This document shows, in pieces, positions 1 to 9,800 of a stretch of DNA of 64,000 nucleotides. Position 1 is the first letter of the stretch. Each line of letters starts with the position of its first letter. Location: assembly GCA_947496235.1 (NCBI GenBank), contig CANMCE010000009.1, forward strand, positions 62,001 to 126,000, given 5' to 3'. The stretch is from an uncultured Glaciecola sp. (GTDB lineage Bacteria > Pseudomonadota > Gammaproteobacteria > Enterobacterales > Alteromonadaceae). A program made the position numbers and the translations under genes. Under the pieces are notes generated by a model. The model was not told the DNA's origin. It saw only the letters and a list, made by a program, of their open reading frames with translations, and searched no databases.

Positions 1-5
1 AATAG

Positions 6-374
6 ATGATAAATTATTATAGAGGAGCCGTTGCGGACTTCGTCAAAAAGGGATGTGATAAAAAAGATGTCATATTTAGCGCAGTACATCACTTAAGTAT
101 AATGCAGGCGATGAATATATTACCTTTTGTTATCTTATTTTTATATTGGCTCGATAGATTGAATGAGAAATGGATTATTATATCAGTGATTGTTCTGGTC
201 GTTGCATTGCATATTATTAATATAAGAATAGCGCGAAGAATAGATGTAAACATTGCTTTTGAAAAAAAATGGCATCACCTTATAAAGTTCACTCGAAGGA
301 TAGTTTTAGCACAAATGGTTGTATCATTTTTGAGTACAGCCCTTGTGACGTATCTCATCACTCCAGCAGCTTGA
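6..374 (+). CDS. small membrane protein, unknown function
   Basis: A 122-residue protein that I do not recognise. An in-frame TAG at 3-5 directly precedes the ATG, so this is the first possible start and the gene is complete. Two hydrophobic segments near residues 36-48 and 57-73 and a third near 100-118 suggest an inner-membrane protein with short basic loops (RIARRIDV, KFTRRIV). No catalytic motif is visible. The next reading frame starts 86 bases downstream and belongs to a broken gene, so the context gives no functional hint. Confidence 0.5.
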   Translation: MINYYRGAVADFVKKGCDKKDVIFSAVHHLSIMQAMNILPFVILFLYWLDRLNEKWIIISVIVLVVALHIINIRIARRIDVNIAFEKKWHHLIKFTRRIVLAQMVVSFLSTALVTYLITPAA

Positions 375-460
375 ATTATTGATTTTATCTAATGTTTATT
401 GTTTATTTCATATGAAAATGGACCTATGCTCGAAGTACCGATAGCAATGCCGACACCAAA

Positions 461-1193
461 ATGGTTAAATCAATGATAAGTCAATTTAAGATATTAGTCC
501 CGTTGACTTTGGCAATCATAAATTGCTTATGCAGTTCATCATATGCAAAACACTCTTATGATAATTCTATTGAAACTTTTCTTGAGAAAAGAATTTTTGT
601 TTCGGAACAAGAGTTTCAAAATTCCGGTCTGAAAATAAATGATCTTCAGAACTATGAATACATTCAAATTGCCAGCCCTTTAACTGGTGTTATCTCTGCT
701 GAAAAACAAAAAAAATCTTCCATTAGATCAATATATTAATATTCTAAATAGAATAATTAATAACTCATATGAGTATGAAATATTAAAGGATGAAGGAGTT
801 CAAATTCAGGCAATTTATCACTATATACTAGTAACATCGAACTGTGGTTTAACAAAACCGGACGTTGAGGAATATCGGCAGCTTAGTAAACATTTAATAG
901 GTAAAAAATCTCGTTTTTCTCAAACTGCTACTAGTCTTTTAGGTCAATTAGGCAGCAAGGAAGACCTTGAGTATTTATCGAAAATAGCATTAAAGTACCA
1001 ATTTGAAGATAGACCTTTTGCTGAAATGGCTATAGAGAGTATTGTTTCTGCAAACAACAAACCACACTACAAGCAAGTGCTCGAAACGCTTCTAAACAGG
1101 CTTACGGCTGAAGAAGTAAAAAGCTATTTGGTTGAGATGGACAATATGTTCAAAGGTTACAAAGCCGATACTTCTAGGTGCAATGAATTATAA
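461..1193 (+). pseudogene. secreted helical-repeat-like protein, frameshifted in an A8 run
   Basis: Two overlapping frames read as one gene. The first (461-739) begins with a signal peptide (hydrophobic stretch LVPLTLAIINCLCSSSYA) and is open up to residues EKQKK. The second (687-1193) continues with a soluble helical region whose spacing resembles HEAT-type repeats (LGSKEDLEYLSKIALKY). The frames meet in a run of eight A at 708-715. Removing one A joins them as EKQKNLPLDQY into one protein of about 243 residues. The break may be a true mutation, slippage-based phase variation or an assembly error. Function is not recognised. Confidence 0.6.
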
Positions 1194-2245
1194 CAGATCA
1201 AGGGAGCAGTTTCGTTGAAAGCAAGTTAAAGGGGCGCAGTCAATTTTATCTAAATTGAAACTAGTCCCTAGCCTGCAGCGTTTATGCGGCTGTTTTTAAA
1301 TACCTATGAATGACACTAGACTCGTCGATGGCAGGCGTACAGGCCAAAAATATCTTGAAGCGTAATACGAAGAGTTCGCGCGGGCTTGGCTCATACTTCA
1401 GAACAAATACGGAATAACAATGGAAATAAAACCGTTTTGATCTGCGAGGCCAATACACTAGAGTAAGACCAGCAGGGAAACGATACAAGGCACTAGTATT
1501 TGTCAAACCGAAAAAAAAATTTCTAAATATCTAGAAGGGTAGCTTGAGGAAGCCGTAGCACTCGCGTTTAATGCTCCATGGGGAGAAGGCTTTAAGAAAA
1601 CAAACTATCAGTTCTTAGATATTGACTTGTAAAAATCAAGACTGGAAACTGACAGAAGTCCATATTATCAATTTGAAAAATTTATATTAAGGGCTACCCA
1701 AGGCACAGAGAATGCATCTTGGGTTAAAATCAACTATTAGTGATTCAGTAATTATTGTTGTTTCGACCAGCGATATAAAAATCAGGTTCATGTTCAAATC
1801 CATTGGAAAAATAAAATGTATTACTCAATGAAGGAAAAGGGCTATATTGATCTACGTGTGCACTATTCGAATTAAGGGCTGTCGTTACGTTACAGGCTCG
1901 GTGGATCACTTTTAACTGCAAATTAACAGAAGCTATCACAGAGGGTAGTAAATACCTTTAAACCGCCTTATACTCACGGTCAAAGAATATCCATCGTGGC
2001 AGAGGAATTACATAACCGATGGCAGTTTGATCTTGGCTTCTTGAATTATGTTTGGTTTTTATAAAGTTCTCGAAGCTTTTGTCCTCGAACGCTCTATTTT
2101 AGCTATCGCATTCAGGATGATGAGTTAATTCATTTCCGATAAATTACCAGCATTGAACTAGAAGTAATTGGATATGTTTCGCCTTTACAGGTTTTATAAG
2201 CTCAACCGCCAATTTTTAAAAAGTTCGTACTGGATTTATAGGTAG
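1194..2245 (+). other. about 1 kb without intact genes; decayed coding remnants
   Basis: No frame here is open long enough to be a gene, yet several short stretches look protein-like in changing frames on the plus strand. Examples are LEEAVALAFNAPWGEGF near 1550-1600 and YTHGQRISIVAEELHNRW near 1970-2025, each ended by stops or a frame change. The pattern fits one or more old genes broken by many mutations. I cannot name the parent family, and I see no transposase motif or terminal repeat. Confidence 0.45.
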
Positions 2246-2705
2246 TGGAAGCCATTTAATGTTTTATCAGCAACCTCGTTACAAAATGAATTAAATTTAA
2301 ACCTCGGCCTGCTTGAGCGTTTTGAATTTTATCTTGCAGGCAAGTTTTTTTAATTCATTCGTATCAATCAACGAGGAGTTTAATTTTATTGGTGTGGTAT
2401 ACGACCTTGATAAATTCTTTAGGGACATCAATTTAGTTGATAATTCTATACTCGGTGGGACGGAGCTTAAAATTAGCCCTTTGGAAGCTTTATCATTTGA
2501 TAAACCGCTTTTGGTAATACTTGGTGCGATAGATGGGATACAATCGTCATCTTTAATTTATCAGTTTTAGACAGTGGAGGAGTTGGTTGAAAGTCTTTAT
2601 GAGTTTGATGAAAGTCATCAGAATCTTCGGGAAGAAAATCCCAAAACAGCATTCGATGAATACAATGAGTTGCAAGATGATACCTTTAAAAGATTATTTG
2701 GCTAA
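2246..2705 (+). pseudogene. decayed gene of unknown family (frameshift plus nonsense codon)
   Basis: From 2246 one frame reads about 35 codons (for example LNLGLLERFEFYLAGKFF) and then stops in a run of seven T at 2345-2351. Dropping one T continues it into a second frame (NSFVSINEEFNFIGVVYDLD) that runs to an in-frame TAG at 2568-2570. After that stop the same frame goes on for 44 codons (TVEELVESLYEFDESHQN) to a TAA at 2703-2705, six bases before the sulfotransferase gene. The sequence looks like the last 150 residues of a real protein. The family is not recognised. It may once have been the first gene of the decoration operon that follows. Confidence 0.5.
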
Positions 2706-2711
2706 AAGTTA

Positions 2712-3644
2712 ATGGATTTTCAAACATATAAGAAAACACTTACAGAATGGGCTGTTGATCAAGAACCTGTTTTTATCATGGGGCCGGAAAGAAGTGGGAC
2801 TAGCCTACTTTTTCAACAAGTGTCAAATCATCCTGCATTCTGTGATTTTTCGCACGCTACCGTAGAAACATTTTGTTTTATAAAGCCATGGCTATTGCTG
2901 GAACCTGCCAAGGCTGAGAATTATGAAATGAGAGTATATTTGGGACCAGAAAATCTGACTGCATTTCAAGACAGCATTGCACCGTTAATTGAGCGAAATA
3001 AAATGCTGACTGAACAGGGCATGCCTGTTCCATATATTAACAATTCTAAGCGAAAAGACATTTGGTTTGAACGTCGGTATAAACATATCATTTGTGCATT
3101 TTTCTATCATTCATGGAAGCATTTGGGCGAAAAACGACTGGTAGAAAAGACCCCTGCGCACATAAGGTGTGCTGAAGAAATCCTTGAGACCTTTCCAAAT
3201 GCAAAAATATTGATATGCACTCGTGCTCCTGCTGAAATAATCGCTTCTCATAAAAAGCGCTATCAAAAAGAAATTGAGCTAGGGAAGCGCCCTGATGATC
3301 CTTCAATAGCTTGGTTGGCGCATAGTACCGAAGATTACCTGAAGTATTTTAATAACATTGATAAGAGAATTACTCATTTATTTAAGGAGCATGGTAAAAA
3401 TGTAATAGTTGTTCCATATGGGCAGTTAACGAGCGACCCAACAAGAACCTTAGATAAAGTCTTCTCATTTATTGGTGTTGATCCGAAGTTGGCACAAAAT
3501 GCGAAGGTAGAGAGAAAGGAGCAAGCATGGGATCCACTGTTAAATAAAGCTCCTCAAAAAAATGACATAGATGTAAATTTGTATTTGTCTGGTGATGAGA
3601 TAAAGCTAATTTCAAATTTTAATAGCCAAAATGCTTGGATGTAG
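2712..3644 (+). CDS. sulfotransferase family protein
   Basis: A 310-residue PAPS-dependent sulfotransferase-like enzyme, expected to move sulfate from PAPS to a hydroxyl or amine of a glycan or other cytoplasmic acceptor. The 5'-phosphosulfate loop GPERSGTSLL is at residues 24-33. The 3'-phosphate site ILICTRAPAEIIASHKKR is at about 166-183, with Arg171 and Ser179 placed as in the family, and VEKTPAH (144-150) is the usual conserved block between them. There is no signal peptide. It is the first of three nearly contiguous genes (gaps of 4 and 2 bases) with a glycosyltransferase and a WcbI-like protein, which argues for sulfation of a surface sugar. The substrate cannot be read from the sequence. 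Confidence 0.82.
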   Translation: MDFQTYKKTLTEWAVDQEPVFIMGPERSGTSLLFQQVSNHPAFCDFSHATVETFCFIKPWLLLEPAKAENYEMRVYLGPENLTAFQDSIAPLIERNKMLTEQGMPVPYINNSKRKDIWFERRYKHIICAFFYHSWKHLGEKRLVEKTPAHIRCAEEILETFPNAKILICTRAPAEIIASHKKRYQKEIELGKRPDDPSIAWLAHSTEDYLKYFNNIDKRITHLFKEHGKNVIVVPYGQLTSDPTRTLDKVFSFIGVDPKLAQNAKVERKEQAWDPLLNKAPQKNDIDVNLYLSGDEIKLISNFNSQNAWM

Positions 3645-3648
3645 ATAG

Positions 3649-4389
3649 ATGATATTTAGAAAGAAGAATGAAGAGGGAATTGTTGTCTACGTTGCAACTA
3701 AACCGTACTTTAGAAATGAGGCCAAGTTATCAATCGCTCAGCTTCAAAAGGTGATGCCAAAACAAAAAATTAAAATATTTACAGATGTTGTAAGCGAGTT
3801 TGCAGGCTTCGAAAATGTTTCTCCAATAGAGATTAAAAATCCTGAAAATTCTTTTAGAGATAAAGTAAATGCCCTTACTAGTGTAAAAGAAGGAAAAGTT
3901 TTATTTTTAGATACCGATATTTATGTTGGTGAAGATATCAGCGTGTTATTCAAGTTATTAGATGACGGTTATGAGATGGCGATGGCACACGCGACCGCCA
4001 GAATGAATACATCTCAGTGCTTTCCTGATTTCAACTCCGGAGTTTTCGCATTTCGGAACTCTAAAAAAGTGTCATCTATTTTAGATGCATGGAAAGCCGA
4101 ATTATTAAGCAAGAAGAACGGATATCCGGATCAGCCCATACTTTCTAATCTCGTTTACAAAAACAAGGTTAAAGTTTTTACTCTTCCAACTGAGCTAAAC
4201 TTCAGAGGTGGACAAACAGCGATTCTATCCGGTAAGGTGTCGGTTGTTCATTTACACTGGCAAAACAGGTTTGGCTTTGATAACGAAAAACTATTCAAAT
4301 TTGTAAATAATTCGCAAAATAATCGGGTGTTTTTGCCCGAAGAAAAAGTCATGATTGATGAAAAAAACGTTAGGTTTGAGTACAAGTAA
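3649..4389 (+). CDS. GT-A type glycosyltransferase-like protein
   Basis: A 246-residue protein with the layout of a small nucleotide-sugar transferase. A Rossmann-like start (IVVYVATKPY) is followed by the metal-binding DxD in VLFLDTDIYVG (Asp88, Asp90), then FNSGVFAFR (128-136) and DQPIL (161-165), the order seen in GT8-like and related GT-A enzymes. HLHW near residue 205 may be the C-terminal metal-binding His. It probably adds one sugar to a surface glycan. It sits between the sulfotransferase and the WcbI-like gene with minimal spacing, so co-transcription is likely. Donor and acceptor are unknown. Confidence 0.72.
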   Translation: MIFRKKNEEGIVVYVATKPYFRNEAKLSIAQLQKVMPKQKIKIFTDVVSEFAGFENVSPIEIKNPENSFRDKVNALTSVKEGKVLFLDTDIYVGEDISVLFKLLDDGYEMAMAHATARMNTSQCFPDFNSGVFAFRNSKKVSSILDAWKAELLSKKNGYPDQPILSNLVYKNKVKVFTLPTELNFRGGQTAILSGKVSVVHLHWQNRFGFDNEKLFKFVNNSQNNRVFLPEEKVMIDEKNVRFEYK

Positions 4390-4391
4390 AA

Positions 4392-5276
4392 ATGAAACGT
4401 TTTATTGTTATAGGAAATTGTCAACGGGGCTCAATAATCAACGTATTGAAATCGAGCGACGAATTTAAATCTAGTTTTGAAGAAGTTGGGATTCCCCCTG
4501 TCTTTTTGATGAAAGCACCGCATTTTAAAAAATTGGAAAGTGAGTTAAGGGAAGTTGACTTGGTAGTATATCAACCAATTTTATCTTCAGATTTTCAAAC
4601 TGCAAGCTCAGGTTACGTAGAAAGTGTTGTATCGGAAAGTAACCGAATAAAAGTTCCGAATGCTTTTTTTCAAGGATATCATCCTGATTTGGTTGAATTT
4701 AAGTTGTCGCAAGTTGACACAGCATTTACCCCATTAATGGAAAAAACAGGAAGCCACCATTCCGCTACACTTATTCAGCTTTTTAATGCGGGTAAAGATG
4801 TAAAACAGGCCATAACAGTTTTAAGTGAGCTCAATCAAACAATTCGTAACAAAATCAAAAAAGTTGCCGCTGAATCTATTCAAGAGTTGAAGTCTAGAGA
4901 GGTAAATTACAATTTGGATGTTTGTATTTCATCGTTTATCGAACAAAACTTCAAGCAAAAGAAATTATTTCATATTCACAACCATCCCTCTAATATCGTT
5001 GTAAAACTGATCGTTCAAGAGATTCAGAAGCGGTTTTCACTTGATGAAAATTCTATATCAATGCCAGCTAATGAACTTCATGGCTTTTCTCAGCCGCCTA
5101 TTTTACCCGTCGTAAAAGAAGCGTTAGAGTTGGAGTTTGAATGTCAGAACGCTTTATTCAATGAGTCAAAATATTCATTCAATGAGTGGATTGAAAACTG
5201 TTATGAATTGTATTCACGTTGCTCCAATTTTAACGATCACTATGCAAACTCGTTCAAACATAAATCTTTAATTTAA
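4392..5276 (+). CDS. WcbI-like polysaccharide biosynthesis protein
   Basis: A 294-residue protein with the N-terminal signature GNCQ (residues 8-11) after a short beta strand, then VYQPI (59-63), FFQGYHPDL (92-100) and FHIHNHPSN (193-201). This order matches the WcbI family, known from capsule loci and proposed to be acyl- or acetyltransferases that bind coenzyme A. The final 90 residues are charged and helical. There is no signal peptide or membrane segment. Its place in the operon supports modification of the same glycan as its neighbours. The chemical role of the family is not firmly settled. Confidence 0.7.
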   Translation: MKRFIVIGNCQRGSIINVLKSSDEFKSSFEEVGIPPVFLMKAPHFKKLESELREVDLVVYQPILSSDFQTASSGYVESVVSESNRIKVPNAFFQGYHPDLVEFKLSQVDTAFTPLMEKTGSHHSATLIQLFNAGKDVKQAITVLSELNQTIRNKIKKVAAESIQELKSREVNYNLDVCISSFIEQNFKQKKLFHIHNHPSNIVVKLIVQEIQKRFSLDENSISMPANELHGFSQPPILPVVKEALELEFECQNALFNESKYSFNEWIENCYELYSRCSNFNDHYANSFKHKSLI

Positions 5277-5472
5277 TTTATGTTAAGCAATATAGTGGTT
5301 CAGGTTGGACCGCCAAAATCCGAGATTTCTACCATCCAGAACTGGTTTGAATAATCGTCAGAGGCGATCTCTACTATGCATCTCGCGTGCCTGATTCAAA
5401 CCGGGTAAGACCAGTTTATGTTAGATTGTTAGTTGTTTATATTTTCGAGAATTATATTGATGAGGTAGTTGT

Positions 5473-6261
5473 GTGGGTAAGATTATTTATTCTCTGTCTG
5501 AGGCGGTAGATGGGGCGTCAATTAATGGTCAATTTAATGAATCTTGTAAGTTAATTCTAAGTGATTTAGCGAAGGATGCACTGAAAAGTGGTCGCTTGAA
5601 AATAATTGTAGAGCGTCATGGCGGCGTGGCTAAACTAGAAAACGTTATTATTGAAATAGGGGCTAAGTCAGGAATGATTTCAATCTCTATCGCGGAATTT
5701 AATACTAAAATTTCGATTGGCGATAATTGTTTTGGAAAATTCTTTATTAGTATCTGGGGGGCGTCTACCGTAAATATTGATCCTAATACTTCAAGTAATG
5801 GGTGTCGGGTAATTTGTGACAATGGTGATGTGCATATCGGTGAAGACTGTATGATTGCAGATCATGTAATTTTTCAATGTGGAGATCAGCATGGTATTGT
5901 CAATGTAGAGAGTGGAGATATTGTAAACGCGGATAGGGCTTCGGTTAAAGTGGGTGAACATGTTTGGTTGGCTCGCCAAACGACTTTGTTAAATAGCTCT
6001 AATGTATTAAGTGGCTCAGTGGTGGGCTTGGGATCAGTTGTATCCAGAGGGACATTTGAAAAGAATTCTATTTTGTTGGGTATACCTGCAAAGGTAGTAA
6101 GAAATGGTTTTACTTGGTCAAGATCTACTCAGTCATTAGATAATTATTCAGCCAAAATTATAGAAGAATCTCGATTGCAACAAGAAGAGTCTAGATTGAA
6201 ACAAGAAGAGTTAGAGAAAGATAATTATCTTAAGGCTTTTTTCAAAAAGTTATTTTCTTAG
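5473..6261 (+). CDS. left-handed beta-helix (hexapeptide) acyltransferase-like protein
   Basis: A 262-residue protein starting at GTG. The first 70 residues are strand-rich; then follow hexapeptide-type turns (VHIGEDCMIADHVIF, VKVGEHVWLARQTTLL, GSVVGLGSVVS) and the closing GIPAKVVR typical of LbH O-acetyltransferases that use acetyl-CoA. His near 139 in CGDQHGI is a candidate catalytic base. The C-terminus ends in a short charged heptad repeat (EESRLQQ, EESRLKQ, EELEKDN) and a final KAFFKKLFS amphipathic tail, which could mediate oligomerisation or membrane contact. The 196-base gap from the WcbI-like gene contains a 9-bp inverted repeat (5344-5352 with 5394-5402), so it may have its own promoter. 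Confidence 0.72.
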   Translation: MGKIIYSLSEAVDGASINGQFNESCKLILSDLAKDALKSGRLKIIVERHGGVAKLENVIIEIGAKSGMISISIAEFNTKISIGDNCFGKFFISIWGASTVNIDPNTSSNGCRVICDNGDVHIGEDCMIADHVIFQCGDQHGIVNVESGDIVNADRASVKVGEHVWLARQTTLLNSSNVLSGSVVGLGSVVSRGTFEKNSILLGIPAKVVRNGFTWSRSTQSLDNYSAKIIEESRLQQEESRLKQEELEKDNYLKAFFKKLFS

Positions 6262-6804
6262 CATCATGTTTTAGAAGATTGGAAAGTGTTTCAGCCGTTG
6301 ATTAGTTTTATCGACAAATGATCCAGTAATAGTAATCAATCTCACTAGGTTCTGTATGTTCTAAAATTCAAATATTATTCATAATAACTTGTAAATTGAA
6401 TTGAAAAAATTGGGGAAATATTTAGTGCAATGGTGGAACAAAAAGTCATGCAGTTGAACAATTGGCATATCCGACTGATAAAAAAGAAAACGTTCACAGT
6501 ATGTTTGGAAATATCATCCTTCAAAAATTCAACTTTGTCTTTCGCTATACGATAAGGTAAATTCACCTAATTATTTATCCGCAAAAGCGTTTTTTGCAGC
6601 AACGCCATTCAGAGCAAATCCAAGCATTTGACAAATTAGCAGTACTTTTGAGTGTAATTTCTATGAAGTGTAATAGAACCAACCAAACCTCCGTTATTTC
6701 TAAACAAGTTCCCACTTCGCAAATATTATCCCTATGTAAACCGCTAAATGCTCTTTTGTTTGTTTAGTTTATTTTCATTTTATCTAAGGTTCTGAGTTTT
6801 CCCG
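6262..6804 (+). other. AT-rich intergenic stretch, 543 bases
   Basis: No supported gene. One plus-strand frame near 6428-6559 is open for about 43 codons (HAVEQLAYPTDKKENVHSMF) but has stops on both sides and no start signal, so it is at best a gene relic. The last 40 bases before 6805 presumably hold the promoter and leader of the TIR-WD40 gene. No repeats or terminators of note are visible. Confidence 0.5.
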
Positions 6805-9800
6805 ATGCCATCGTCCAAAGATCAAAATACTGTTTTTATTTCCTATTCCCGACAAGACATCGAATTAGCGGAGCAAATTCGCCATGACCTAAACGCCCAA
6901 GGCTTTAATGCATTGTTCGATAAATACGATATTGCAGCGGGTGAAGATTGGCAAACCCGTTTGTCAGATATGATTGCTAGTGCTAATTCGGTGCTGTTTT
7001 TGATTAGTCCTGAATCCATTAAATCTCATGTATGTTCTTGGGAAGTGGATGAATCTGAACGTCTGGCAAAGCGCATATTTCCGGTGATTCTAAAAGACAC
7101 TGAATTAGACTTAATACCTGGACGATTGCAAAGAATAAACTTTACTTTTTTAAATCAATCCGACATTCAACAACGAGAATTTGATAGGTTAGTGCAAGCG
7201 TTAAAGTCAGATCAGGCTCTAGTGAGAGAGCATACCCGATTGACGCAAGCTGCTTATTTATGGGACAACAATGGGCGTAATCCGTCTTATTTGCTGAGAG
7301 CTGATGCCATTGCTCGGGCAAATCAACTGCTCAAAAACCATTCTCATACGTCGTTAGAAATCTCCGATTTATTATCTGAGTTTTTAGATGCCAGCCTAGC
7401 GCAAGAAGAAAAAGATCGTAATTTCAAACGCACTATTATTCAACGAAGCTTTGTGCAACCGGCTCAAACAGCACTGGAAGATGGTAAATTTGATTCTGCG
7501 TTACGCAAAATTGCTGCCGGCGCAATTTTATCGGATGATCCTAACTTAACGCTGGAAGAAAACGCGCATCACACTGAAAAACACGCTTTGTGGCGAAGTG
7601 CTATTTCAGCAGCAAGCGAACCAACCTTGGTTCAAAAGATATTTTATGGCGCTAGTGAACACCTTGGAAATGTGCAGCTTAGTGACGATGAAACAAAGGT
7701 TTTAGGGTATTCCTATCGTGGCCAACTTTTCGTTTGGGATATACAAAGCTGTGAGATTTGTTTTGCATTGCAACCACCGCTAGAAAAAATCAACAAAGCA
7801 CTATTATTAGAAGACAATCGCTCGCTATTAGTGGCTGGCGAAAGTGGTGTGGTTCGAGTTTGGGATATTGAGACTAAAACGCTTGTAAGTGAGCTAACAA
7901 AGCACGAAGAAGAAGTTAAGACGTTTACGTTATCTGCAGACAAAATGATGCTAGCCAGCGGTGGAAGAGCGACCCAAGACAAGCGAAACAATGATATAAA
8001 AGTTTGGGGAATGCGATCACAAAAATTGCTCGCACAATTTCCATTAAGTCATACTGATGGGGTCGATAAGATTCAGTTTAATGCCGATTCGGCTATGCTA
8101 GTTTCGACTTCCTCAAATCATGTTCTTTTACATGATTTAGCTGACAGTGAAAGCATGAAATTACCCACAATTGAACGTGCACTTGAGCATTTAGACAAAG
8201 ATGCTCCTAACATTCGCTGGTATCATTCTCATATATTAACGCATCTAATCCATGAAACTTATCAACTGATAGTGCTAATGCGGCATATTTGTTTAAAAAC
8301 AAAGAAAAAAGCCATGACAATTCAAATATGGGATATAAGCAGCGGTGAACTTTTATGTACCAATACCCTGCGTAATATTTCATTTACGAGTGCACAAATG
8401 TTACTTGACGAAAGTCATTTAGTCGCCCCTGTTGAGGGCGAATATTTAGGCGTATTTGAGGTGGAAACTGGAAAGTTGGTAAATAAACTTATGGTAAATG
8501 CCGAGGCTAATTCAACCATTAAACAATCAAAATGCCAGCAATTTTTATTTATCGGTACTGCAGACAGGATTATCCATCTATTTGATCTCAAAGCCAATAC
8601 TTGTGTAGCTGAATATAAGGGGCATACTGGGCCCGTGACAGATTTAGCCTTGAGTAAGCGTGGTAACTGGTTTGTCAGTTCCGCCGGGGTCTACGTAAAT
8701 GCTTCGGTAAAGCACCAAGGGGAAAGCGAAGACAATACTGTAAGAATGTGGTCAATAAATTTTCCAAAACCCAAAAATGTATTTAATAACACTAATGATG
8801 CTTGGGCGCTAAGTGTTAGTGAATGTGGGAGCTTTATAAGTGCCGGATATCCAAAAGTGGGTGTTTTGACTAAAGATTTATCCGATAACGAGTTCTTTTT
8901 ATTAAAAACACCAAAGGGATTTTCAGGTCCTTATAATATCGTTACCCACCCTAAATATGAGACCTTGTTGTTAGATGAAGGAAGGCCTCACAATATTTTA
9001 TTATGCATTTATGACGACGAGCCTGAATTTGAAACCCTACAACAACTTGAAAATACCTCGGCAAATGCTTTATGCAAGGGAGCGCAATTGGCTGCTTTTG
9101 CCGATCAAGATGGTAATATTCAAATTCAAGATGTATCCAATAAAAGAAATGAAAATTATCGAGTTCATGATGTGAAGATTGAAAACCTTCATTTCAATGA
9201 TGCGGGCACTCACTTGGTATCTATAGATGTAAAAGGCCGAGTGGCGATAAAACAAATCAATAGCTCAGATCCTGCCTATATTTTCGAGACTGGTTTAGAG
9301 AAGAGTACGTCTATTTGCATTAATAACCAGGTCAATCGTATTGTTGTGGTAAACGAAAATAAATTGCTGTTTTATTGCAAGCAAGAGTCCAATGAACAAG
9401 CAAAAGACGCAAAAGAATCTAATTGGCAACAGGTCGTTGAACTAACCGAGCATGTGAATTTTTTTGGAGGCCCAGTTTCAGTGGCTTTTCATCCAAAAGG
9501 TTATATAGCCGCAACGGGTAGTGTCAGTATTGATCAAGTGTATTTATGGGATGTGCAAACAGGCGCAAAATTGGCCACTTTTTCGGGCCACAAAAGAACC
9601 TTATCACTGGCCATTAGCCCAAATGGAAAAGATCTTTATGTGGGTTCTGAGAATGGCGTATTACAATGGGATATTTCATCATTTGGTGATTTTGATGGTA
9701 ATCGACTAGCCTATTTATCGAAGTTCTTAGACAACGGAAGAGACAAACTCAGTTATGCAGAAAAACAAGATTTATTAATGAAAAATACGCCTTCGCCCTT

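Noticed and set aside
701-720. Programmed ribosomal frameshift at the A8 run
   Set aside because: A programmed site would normally be conserved and aided by a downstream structure; none is evident, so mutation, slippage or sequencing error is the simpler view.
687-1193. Second half of the 461-1193 region as an independent gene
   Set aside because: Its start lies inside the upstream frame, has no ribosome site, and the two frames join perfectly by one base in the A8 run.
1282-1506. Minus-strand 74-codon frame
   Set aside because: No ribosome site, no recognisable motif and atypical composition; it lies in a decayed region.
5277-5472. Possible integron attC-like site in the gap before the acyltransferase gene
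   Set aside because: There is a 9-bp inverted repeat, but the attC core sites are not present and no integrase is nearby.
6428-6559. Short open frame in the gap before the TIR-WD40 gene
   Set aside because: Stops on both sides, no start or ribosome site; length is compatible with chance in AT-rich DNA.
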